From positions 1-10,794 of the forward strand of contig CALANM010000041.1 in NCBI GenBank assembly GCA_937926065.1: a DNA stretch of 10,794 nucleotides, written 5' to 3'. The stretch's first letter is position 1. Each line of letters begins with the position of its first letter. Positions 6,006 through 10,794 of this stretch are shown in pieces. Position numbers and translations under genes: made by a program. The stretch is from an uncultured Microbacterium sp. (GTDB lineage: Bacteria > Actinomycetota > Actinomycetes > Actinomycetales > Microbacteriaceae). The notes below the pieces were generated by a model. It had not been told where the DNA came from and did not search any database. It was given only the letters and a program-made list of their open reading frames with translations.

Positions 6006-6727
6006 CGGGAGGGCGCGCCCATGATGCCGCCCACCAGCGCATCGACCCATGCGGGCACGACCACCGTGGCCGGCCCCTCCTTCACCTCGTCGAAGACGGA
6101 AGCCCCGGATGCCGTGACCGCCCGCGTCGGCGCGAGGTTCAGCTCGACCGTTCGCGCTCCTGCGGCCCTCGCGAGCGCGGCGAATCCGGCAGCGGGGTAC
6201 ACCTCCCCCGACGTGCCGATCGATGCGAAGAGGTCGCACGCGAAGACGGCCCGTTCGATGCGGTCCATCTCATAGGGGATCTCACCGAACCACACGACGT
6301 CCGGGCGCAGGGCGCGCTGTCCGCACACCGGGCACGGCGGGCCGGGCAGCAGGTCACCGTCCCACGCCGGCCGCTCCCCGCACGCGAGGCACAGCGCGCG
6401 ACGCAGCTCGCCGTGCATGTGGACGACCCGCGTGGAGCCGGCGCGCTCGTGCAGGTCGTCGACGTTCTGCGTGACCACCAGCAGATCCTCGCCGACGACG
6501 GACTCCAGACGCGCCAGCGCCTCGTGCGCCGCGTTGGGCTCGACATGCGCGAGCGAGCCGCGCCGCCGGTCATAGAAGGCGTGCACCGTCTCAGGGCCGC
6601 GCTCGAACGCTTCAGGCGTCGCGACGTCTTCGACCCGATGGCCCTCCCAGAGGCCGTCGCCACCACGGAAGGTGGGCACGCCGCTCTCCGCCGAGATGCC
6701 GGCGCCGGTGAGCACGACGATCCGCAT
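6002..6727 (-). CDS. cobB: Sir2-family NAD-dependent protein deacylase, class III type
   Basis: Cytoplasmic sirtuin of 241 residues that removes acyl groups from lysines using NAD+. Visible motifs: GAGISAESGVPTFRG (8-22) for NAD binding, TQNVD (86-90), catalytic His105 in HMHGE, zinc cysteines C113/C116 and C132/C135, WFGE (146-149) and GTSGEVYPAA (171-180). Tyr52 and Arg55 form the YxxR pair that in class III sirtuins (SIRT5, E. coli CobB) contacts succinyl or malonyl groups, so desuccinylation is plausible beside deacetylation. The length is typical of the compact bacterial form. The start ATG 6727 has GAGAAT 6 nt upstream and no Shine-Dalgarno. It is divergent from the DUF4921 gene, with starts only 42 nt apart. 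Confidence 0.95.
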   Translation of the reverse strand: MRIVVLTGAGISAESGVPTFRGGDGLWEGHRVEDVATPEAFERGPETVHAFYDRRRGSLAHVEPNAAHEALARLESVVGEDLLVVTQNVDDLHERAGSTRVVHMHGELRRALCLACGERPAWDGDLLPGPPCPVCGQRALRPDVVWFGEIPYEMDRIERAVFACDLFASIGTSGEVYPAAGFAALARAAGARTVELNLAPTRAVTASGASVFDEVKEGPATVVVPAWVDALVGGIMGAPSR

Positions 6728-6733
6728 GCGTTC

Positions 6734-6739
6734 ATTCTC
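6734..6739 (-). promoter_or_regulatory. -10 box of the sirtuin gene, leaderless layout
   Basis: On the minus strand GAGAAT lies 6 nt before ATG 6727. It matches the TAGAAT-type box except at the first base. Its -35 region would fall on the -10 box of the opposing gene at 6758-6763. Confidence 0.4.
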
Positions 6740-6757
6740 GCCCGCGCGGGCCGTCGA

Positions 6758-6763
6758 TAGGGT
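6758..6763 (+). promoter_or_regulatory. -10 box of the DUF4921 gene, leaderless layout
   Basis: TAGGGT (TAnnnT) ends 6 nt before GTG 6770. A weak GAAGGGG precedes the GTG but sits too close to be a normal Shine-Dalgarno. The -35 region would overlap the sirtuin -10 box. Confidence 0.5.
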
Positions 6764-6769
6764 GAAGGG

Positions 6770-8134
6770 GTGACCGAGCTTCCCGAGATCGTGATCACGC
6801 GTCTGCCCGACGGCACCGTGAAGCAGGTCGGACCACTCACCGGCACGCGCGTGTGGACCGTGCCCGGGCGAGCGAACCGTCCGCTCTCCAGTCCCAGGGA
6901 CGCGTCGCGGCGGCTGGCCCCCGGCGAAGAGCGTCGGCTGTGCGCGTTCTGCAGCGACCGGTACTTCGAGACGACGCCTGAGAAGTCACGGCTGGTCGGT
7001 CCGGACTTCGTCGAGCTCCGGCACGTGCCCGCGCACGAGCTCGACGACTCGACCGCGGAGTTCCGCCGCTTCGGCAACCTGTTCGAGATCGTGTCGGCCG
7101 AGTACTGGCGCGAGAACCACGGCTTCCGCCAGCCCGCCTCGGTCGTCGAGTGGGCACAGGAGTACCTGTCGCACCCCGTCGGCCGTGCGCACATCGAGAA
7201 GCTCGCGGAGATCCGCTCCGCGGCATCCGGTGTCGAGCAGTCGCTCGAAGAGGCGGCGCTCGACCTGCTGGGGGGATCGCACGACGTCATCGTCGCGCGA
7301 CGTCACGTGGTCGACGGCGCTGAGTACGACGACCAGCTCGTGTCGTCCGGCCTGCTCACGCCCGACGAGCACGGGGCGTACTTCGCGTTCACGGTGGCTT
7401 CGCTCGCGGATATCCAGGCGGCGCAGCCGTTCGCCTCGCATGTCGCCGTATTCCAGAACTGGCTGCGGCCGGCGGGCGCGTCGTTCGAGCATCTCCACAA
7501 GCAGCTCGTGGCGATCGACGAGCACGGACCGCAGGTCGATCGCGAGCTGCGGATGCTGGCGAGCGACCGCCTGCTCTATCAGCACCGCATCCTCGATCTC
7601 GCCGTCGAGGAGGGGCTCGTCGTCGCGGCTGTCGACGGCGCCGTCGCCGTCGCGGGCGTCGGCCACCGCTACCCCGCGTTCGAGGTGTTCTCGACCGCCG
7701 CCGAGAACCTGCCGCAGGAGCACTCCCCCAAGGGCGTCCGCGCCGTCTCCGACCTCGTGCACGCGCTGCACGCGGCGACCGGCGTTCACGTGCCGACCAA
7801 CGAGGAATGGCATTACCGTCCGCCGCAGGCCCCGTGGCCGATGCCGTGGCGCATCGTCCTGAAGTGGCGGATCTCGAATCCCGCCGGATTCGAGGGCGGC
7901 ACGAAGGTGTACGTGAACACGATCGACCCGTGGGAGCTGCGCCGGCGCGCGATCGCGTCGCTGACCGACCTGCGCGACGCCGGGGCGCTCGCTCCCGGCA
8001 TCCGCATCGGCGACGAATGCACACCCGCCGACGCGCGGCTGCACTACGCCGATGGCTACGCGGCGGAGGAGCCCACCGCCTTCGAGGCGGGAGCCTTCGA
8101 CGCGTCGCCGGGCCGGGGAGCCGGCTCCTCGTGA
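6770..8134 (+). CDS. DUF4921 protein, GalT/HIT-like nucleotidyltransferase fold
   Basis: Protein of 454 residues that I place in DUF4921, an uncharacterised family mainly from actinobacteria. Its layout resembles galactose-1-phosphate uridylyltransferase. CAFC (58-61) parallels the GalT zinc motif CxxC. FQNWLRPAGASFEHLHKQ (228-245) parallels the GalT active-site segment, with His241-x-His243-x-Gln245 matching HPHGQ; His243 would be the nucleophile that carries the nucleotidyl group. RVWTVPGRANRP (27-38) resembles the GalT N-terminal region. The C-terminal half has WHYRPPQAPWP and an FEGGTKVYVN stretch. Nucleotide transfer or hydrolysis is therefore an inference; the substrate is unknown. Start GTG 6770 fits the TAGGGT box 6 nt upstream. 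The stop overlaps the next gene by 4 nt (GTGA). The last 25 or so residues are low-complexity Ala/Gly/Ser. Confidence 0.85.
   Translation: MTELPEIVITRLPDGTVKQVGPLTGTRVWTVPGRANRPLSSPRDASRRLAPGEERRLCAFCSDRYFETTPEKSRLVGPDFVELRHVPAHELDDSTAEFRRFGNLFEIVSAEYWRENHGFRQPASVVEWAQEYLSHPVGRAHIEKLAEIRSAASGVEQSLEEAALDLLGGSHDVIVARRHVVDGAEYDDQLVSSGLLTPDEHGAYFAFTVASLADIQAAQPFASHVAVFQNWLRPAGASFEHLHKQLVAIDEHGPQVDRELRMLASDRLLYQHRILDLAVEEGLVVAAVDGAVAVAGVGHRYPAFEVFSTAAENLPQEHSPKGVRAVSDLVHALHAATGVHVPTNEEWHYRPPQAPWPMPWRIVLKWRISNPAGFEGGTKVYVNTIDPWELRRRAIASLTDLRDAGALAPGIRIGDECTPADARLHYADGYAAEEPTAFEAGAFDASPGRGAGSS
8115..8130 (+). promoter_or_regulatory. Predicted hairpin masking the methyltransferase ribosome-binding site
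   Basis: GGGGAG (8115-8120), the only Shine-Dalgarno-like run before GTG 8131, can pair with CTCCTC (8125-8130) around a CCGG loop. This makes a 6-bp stem with one G-U pair that ends directly at the start codon. The core GGAGCCGGCTCC (8117-8128) is a perfect palindrome. Ribosomes finishing the DUF4921 gene would melt it. Confidence 0.5.
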
Positions 8135-9264
8135 CGTTCCCCTTCGACGCGCTGCGGCGCAGGCCCGACATCGAGGCTCCCGGGCTGGTCGCCGCCGACG
8201 CGGCCGACCGGCTGCTCCTGAACGAGTCGGCCGATGCCCGCGCGGGTCTCGGCGACGGTGAACTGGTCGTGATCGGAGACTCCTACGGCGCGTTGACGCT
8301 GGCCGCCTGCCACGACGGCGCACGGAGCGTGCGGGTGCACCAGGACGCGCTCACGGGTGAACGCGCGCTCGCTGCAAACGCCGCCGACCTCGGCCTTGAA
8401 GGATCAGGCCCCGAGTCGCCGTTCCGCTCGCTGCCGCTCAATGCGGAGCTCGTCTCACGCGCCCGCGTCGTGCTGCTGCGTCTGCCCCGTTCGCTCGACC
8501 AGCTCCGGGACATCGCCGGCCTCATCGCCGCGCACGCCGCCCCCGACGTGGTCGTGTTCGGCGGCGGGCGCATCAAGCACATGTCGACGGCGATGAATGA
8601 CGTCCTCCGCGAGTTCTTCGCGCACCTCGATGTCACCCACGCGCGGCAGAAGTCCCGGGTGCTCGTCGCGCGCGGGCCGCACGACGGCGCAGACCCGACG
8701 CCGACGACCGCTTCCGTCGAGGGCATCCGCGTCTGCGCGTTCGGCGGCGTCTTCGCCGGCGCGCGCCTCGACATCGGCACACGCCTGCTGCTCGAGCATC
8801 TGCCGCCCCGCCCCCGTGGCGGAACGCCAGACGATCCGCTGATCGATCTCGCCTGCGGCACGGGCGTGATCGCGGCGCACCTCGCGCTGCGGCATCCTGG
8901 GGCGTTCGTCTATGCGACCGACCAGTCCGCCGTCGCGGTCGCCTCGGCGCAGCGCACGGTCCAGGCCAATGGCGTCGCGGAGCGGGTGACGGTGGTCCGC
9001 GACGACGCGCTCGGCGCCGTTGCGGACGCCTCGGCATCCTTCATCGCGCTCAATCCGCCCTTCCACAGCGGTGCGGCGGTGTCCGACAGGGTCGCCCCGA
9101 AGCTGTTCGCGGATGCCGCGCGGGTGCTGCGTCCGGGCGGTGAGCTGTGGTGCGTGTGGAATTCTCCGCTCGGCTACCGCGGCGTTCTCGAGAGCCTCGT
9201 CGGGCCGACGCGTCAGGTGGCGCGGAACGCGAAGTTCACCGTGACGGTGTCGACGCGGCGCTGA
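8131..9264 (+). CDS. Class I SAM methyltransferase, RlmG/RsmC type
   Basis: Predicted rRNA guanine-N2 methyltransferase of 377 residues, close to the length of E. coli RlmG. The N-terminal half (about 1-195) is a degenerate methyltransferase-like domain (VVIGDSYGALTL at 46-57) as in RlmG and RsmC. The C-terminal half is the catalytic MTS domain: SAM-binding LIDLACGTGVIAAHLA (237-252), acidic YATDQS (261-266) ending beta2, and NPPFHSG (308-314), the NPPF motif for methylation of an exocyclic base amine. I choose GTG 8131 because it gives the TFPFDALRRRPD N-terminus and overlaps the DUF4921 stop by 4 nt; the frame is open further upstream but there it only shadows DUF4921. RlmG (23S G1835) and RsmC (16S G1207) cannot be told apart by eye. 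Confidence 0.88.
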   Translation: MTFPFDALRRRPDIEAPGLVAADAADRLLLNESADARAGLGDGELVVIGDSYGALTLAACHDGARSVRVHQDALTGERALAANAADLGLEGSGPESPFRSLPLNAELVSRARVVLLRLPRSLDQLRDIAGLIAAHAAPDVVVFGGGRIKHMSTAMNDVLREFFAHLDVTHARQKSRVLVARGPHDGADPTPTTASVEGIRVCAFGGVFAGARLDIGTRLLLEHLPPRPRGGTPDDPLIDLACGTGVIAAHLALRHPGAFVYATDQSAVAVASAQRTVQANGVAERVTVVRDDALGAVADASASFIALNPPFHSGAAVSDRVAPKLFADAARVLRPGGELWCVWNSPLGYRGVLESLVGPTRQVARNAKFTVTVSTRR

Positions 9265-9288
9265 TCCCCCGGAACGCGCTCAGTGCCG
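9256..9288. terminator. Stop-codon hairpin between convergent methyltransferase and DUF3817 genes
   Basis: CGGCGCTGA (9256-9264) pairs with TCAGTGCCG (9280-9288), a 9-bp stem with one G-U pair and a 15-nt loop. The methyltransferase TGA and the complement of the DUF3817 TGA pair with each other. It is a possible weak two-way terminator without a U-run. Confidence 0.4.
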
Positions 9289-9741
9289 GCCGCCGGGCGG
9301 GCCGATGATCAGGAGCGCGACGAAGAGCGCCACGACCGCCGCCGCGATGAGCGCGATCAGCGCCCACGGGCGCAGGAGGAACCAGCGCAGCAGCCCGTCG
9401 TACCAGCGTCGCTCGCCGGCATCCGGCTCCTGGGTGCGCCAGGCGCCGTCGAGCAGACCCTTGCGGTGCAGCCACCGCTCGACGGGGATCGTCGCGTAGG
9501 GGATCACTGCAGAGACGACAGCCAGCACGGTCGGACCCACCGGCCAGCGGCTGTTGAGCGAGACGAGGATGGCGGTCGCCCCGTAGGAGAGGAAGACGAA
9601 GCCGTGGATGCTTCCGGCCACCGTGGTCGCGAGGTCCCATCCCGCGACGGCGCGCAGGATGAGTGCGGCGATGAGGAGCGTCCAGGTGATGGCCTCGGCG
9701 ATCGCGACGAGGCGGAACGCTCTGTAGGGGGTGCGCAGCAT
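9280..9741 (-). CDS. DUF3817 integral membrane protein
   Basis: Predicted membrane protein of 153 residues with about four hydrophobic segments (10-33, 40-62, 70-88, 124-147). The N-terminal part, with FRLVAIAEAITW, an AGWD turn and GSIHGFVFLSY (43-53), is the DUF3817 pattern, in which the His in the second segment is characteristic. A polar stretch (about 89-118, including ERRWYDGLLRW) separates the third and fourth segments; the last segment lies beyond the usual domain. Its function is unknown. It lies 31 nt downstream of the MarR gene on the same strand, so read-through is possible, but a full promoter motif with a -10 box 6 nt before the ATG suggests its own leaderless transcript. Confidence 0.85.
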   Translation of the reverse strand: MLRTPYRAFRLVAIAEAITWTLLIAALILRAVAGWDLATTVAGSIHGFVFLSYGATAILVSLNSRWPVGPTVLAVVSAVIPYATIPVERWLHRKGLLDGAWRTQEPDAGERRWYDGLLRWFLLRPWALIALIAAAVVALFVALLIIGPPGGRH

Positions 9742-9747
9742 GCCTTC

Positions 9748-9776
9748 AGCGTAGTTGAAGGATGCGGGCGCGTCAG
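9748..9776 (-). promoter_or_regulatory. Leaderless promoter of the DUF3817 gene
   Basis: On the minus strand CTGACG (9776-9771) is followed after exactly 17 bp by TACGCT (9753-9748), which ends 6 nt before ATG 9741. The -35 box overlaps the MarR stop codon (9775-9773). Confidence 0.55.
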
Positions 9777-10183
9777 ACGATGCCGGCGCGCATGCCGTCG
9801 AGCGACGCGGCGACTCCCGGAAGGCTCTCAGCGAGCCGGCTGTCGAGCTCCGACAGCCGGCGACGGGCTTCGCGCAGAACGCGTGCCCCCTGCGGCGTCA
9901 CGTGGAGGTCGCTTGCCGCTCCCGCGTGCGACGTCGCGTCTTGGACGAGGCCGTCATCGACGAGTGAGCGCACGGCGGTGTGCGCAGACTGGACCGTGAT
10001 GTGCGACCGGCGGGCGAGCTCGGAGAATGAGATGCCCGGCTCGGCGTAGATGTGCCCGAGGAGGCCGAACTTGCGGGTCGTGATGCCGAGATCCTTGAGC
10101 ACGGCAGTCAGCTGCCCCTCCCACATGGCCGACACCGCGAGCAGCGCGATGACGGGGCTGAACCGGGGGTTCTCGTCGGTCAT
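9773..10183 (-). CDS. MarR-family winged-helix transcriptional regulator
   Basis: DNA-binding regulator of 136 residues, expected to act as a dimer. The central winged helix (about 36-100) reads FGLLGHIYAEPGISFSELARR, then recognition-helix candidate TVQSAHTAVRSLVDDG (63-78), then a wing (HAGAASDLHVTPQG) and the typical VTPQGARVL. The terminal helices (about 5-31 and 100-125) would form the dimer interface. I choose ATG 10183, since TACCAT (a TAnnnT box) lies 7 nt upstream; the open frame extends to 10351 but runs through the divergent VOC gene. The ligand is unknown. It is divergent from the VOC gene across 75 bp, the classic layout for a regulator controlling itself and its neighbour. Confidence 0.87.
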   Translation of the reverse strand: MTDENPRFSPVIALLAVSAMWEGQLTAVLKDLGITTRKFGLLGHIYAEPGISFSELARRSHITVQSAHTAVRSLVDDGLVQDATSHAGAASDLHVTPQGARVLREARRRLSELDSRLAESLPGVAASLDGMRAGIV

Positions 10184-10187
10184 AGGC

Positions 10188-10196
10188 ACCATGGTA
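10188..10196. promoter_or_regulatory. MarR-gene -10 box overlapping an 8-bp palindrome
   Basis: On the minus strand TACCAT (10196-10191) fits TAnnnT and lies 7 nt before ATG 10183. ACCATGGT (10188-10195) is a perfect palindrome across it and could be part of an autoregulatory site. Eight bases is short and may be chance. Confidence 0.35.
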
Positions 10197-10227
10197 ATGA
10201 TCAGCGCGCAATGTCCGAGGATCGGCG

Positions 10228-10233
10228 TAACGT
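10228..10233 (+). promoter_or_regulatory. Possible -10 box of the VOC gene
   Basis: TAACGT fits TAnnnT and would give a leader of about 20 nt carrying the Shine-Dalgarno AGGAG (10248-10252). No good -35 box is seen, so this is a weak call. Confidence 0.3.
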
Positions 10234-10258
10234 GCCCTCCGACAGAGAGGAGACTCCT

Positions 10259-10630
10259 ATGGACTGGAAGATCGAGCTGATCTTCGTGCCGGTCACCGAC
10301 GTCGACCGCGCCAAGGAGTTCTACACCCGAATCGGGTTCAACGCCGACCACGATCAGCGTCCGACTCCCGACATCCGCTTCGTCCAGCTCACCCCGCCCG
10401 GCTCGGCCTGCTCCATCGCGATCGGCGAAGGGCTCGGCATCGACCTCGAACCCGGAAAGCAGAACACGATCCAGGTGGTCGTGCCGGATGCCGACGCCGC
10501 CCTGGCCCAGTTGCGGGACGCCGGTGTCGAAGCCCGCGGCGTGCAGGAGCTCGACTGGGGCCGCTTCGTGCAGTTCGACGACCCCGACGGAAACACCTGG
10601 ACGCTTCAGCAGCTCCCCCAGTGGGGCTGA
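10259..10630 (+). CDS. VOC-superfamily (glyoxalase/bleomycin-resistance-like) protein
   Basis: Small cytoplasmic protein of 123 residues with the two beta-alpha-beta-beta-beta modules of the vicinal oxygen chelate fold: IELIFVPVTDVDRAKEFYTR (5-24) begins the first, and IQVVVPDADAALAQLRDAG (71-89) begins the second. FVQFDDPDGNTWTL (103-116) is the usual closing motif, but the metal-binding Glu normally found near its end is Thr115, and the usual early His is also absent. The site may therefore bind no metal, so a ligand-binding role (antibiotic sequestration type) or a divergent enzyme is more likely than glyoxalase I. Start ATG 10259 has AGGAG 6 nt upstream; the longer open frame from 10052 is rejected. 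It is divergent from a MarR-type regulator. Confidence 0.87.
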   Translation: MDWKIELIFVPVTDVDRAKEFYTRIGFNADHDQRPTPDIRFVQLTPPGSACSIAIGEGLGIDLEPGKQNTIQVVVPDADAALAQLRDAGVEARGVQELDWGRFVQFDDPDGNTWTLQQLPQWG

Positions 10631-10632
10631 CG

Positions 10633-10660
10633 CTGCCGCGCTCCGCCGCGCGGAAGGCAG
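10633..10660. terminator. GC-rich hairpin between convergent genes
   Basis: CCGCGC (10636-10641) pairs with GCGCGG (10648-10653) around a 6-nt loop. Alternatively the outer CTGCC (10633-10637) pairs with GGCAG (10656-10660). It lies just after the VOC stop and before the end of the opposing gene. There is no U-tract. Confidence 0.45.
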
Positions 10661-10663
10661 GGA

Positions 10664-10794
10664 TCATGATGCGCGCTGCGGCGGAGGGACCACCGTCAGC
10701 ACGCGCTTGATGAACTCCAGGAAGTCCTCCATCCACCCTTGGAGGAACTCCCGGGTGCCGTCGTCGGTGCATTCGCCGTCGTCGGTGAAGAGCC
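10664..10794 (-). CDS. C-terminal end of a probable NAD(P)H-dependent FMN reductase (5' part outside window)
   Basis: Only the last 42 residues are visible, on the minus strand, ending at TGA 10666-10664; the frame is open to the window edge. LFTDDGECTDDGTREFLQGW, followed by MEDFLEFIKRV, resembles the C-terminal helix of flavodoxin-fold NADPH-dependent FMN reductases, where a D-D/E-G-x-L/C-T-D-x-x-T-R-x-F-L pattern precedes the end. A short Pro-rich tail (VVPPPQRAS) follows. The flavin-binding region is not in the window, so the family call rests on this one motif. It is convergent with the VOC gene. Confidence 0.6.
   Translation of the reverse strand, partial: LFTDDGECTDDGTREFLQGWMEDFLEFIKRVLTVVPPPQRAS

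Noticed and set aside
6139..7290. Open frame of 383 codons on the - strand spanning the sirtuin and the start of DUF4921
   Set aside because: It crosses two well-supported gene starts, and its translation is Ser/Arg-rich without motifs.
7807..8130. Longer methyltransferase start at 7807
   Set aside because: The extra 108 codons shadow the 3' end of DUF4921 and are Arg/Ala-rich; GTG 8131 gives the family-like N-terminus and the typical 4-nt overlap.
6986..8323. Open frame of 445 codons on the - strand opposite DUF4921
   Set aside because: Antisense to the DUF4921 and methyltransferase genes, Arg-rich with no motif; a GC-composition artefact.
10052..10258. Upstream extension of the VOC gene
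   Set aside because: It runs antisense through the MarR gene, while ATG 10259 has AGGAG at the right distance and starts the fold directly.
10184..10351. 56-residue N-terminal extension of the MarR protein
   Set aside because: It would run antisense through the divergent VOC gene and its promoter; the extension matches no MarR protein region.
1..10794. Search for CRISPR arrays, transposase genes, tRNA genes, att sites or a phage/defence island
   Set aside because: I see no spaced direct repeats, no terminal inverted repeats with a transposase, no tRNA-like cloverleaf, and no shift in composition that would mark an island.

Overview
The window is GC-rich, densely packed chromosomal DNA from an actinobacterium. 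The family set (XylF-type sugar ABC transporter, PLDc_N membrane protein, DUF4921, DUF3817) and the many TAnnnT -10 boxes 6-7 nt before start codons suggest Microbacteriaceae, probably close to Microbacterium. That placement is inference from gene content and composition, not from a marker gene. I see no mobile element, CRISPR array, tRNA or rRNA, and no gene-free stretch over 300 bases; the longest gap is 164 bp (1211-1374).

Region 1 (1-4616, + strand) is sugar import. The 3' part of one permease gene enters from the left edge and is probably the last gene of a preceding transporter operon. After a control region with two unrelated palindromes comes a complete set: a XylF-like lipoprotein binding protein, a single-domain ABC ATPase and a second permease paralogous to the first. 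A strong RNA hairpin separates the binding protein from the ATPase. The ATPase and permease overlap by 4 nt. A UUCG-loop terminator closes the operon.

Region 2 (4684-6727) holds a small PLDc_N membrane protein (-), a divergent NYN-LOTUS predicted RNA-binding nuclease (+), and a convergent class III-type sirtuin (-).

Region 3 (6770-9741) starts 42 bp from the sirtuin, on the opposite strand. It holds a GalT/HIT-like DUF4921 protein coupled by a 4-nt overlap to an RlmG/RsmC-type methyltransferase. The methyltransferase's ribosome-binding site appears to lie in a hairpin inside the end of the upstream gene. A convergent DUF3817 membrane protein follows.

Region 4 (9773-10794) holds a MarR-type regulator (-), a divergent VOC-fold protein (+), and the C-terminal end of what looks like a flavodoxin-fold FMN reductase (-) leaving the right edge.

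Most genes are recognisable household or accessory families, and I did not find a clearly new multi-gene system. The best leads are the control region at 1207-1309, the DUF4921-methyltransferase pair with its predicted masked ribosome-binding site, the NYN-LOTUS protein, and the repeated leaderless promoter layout.
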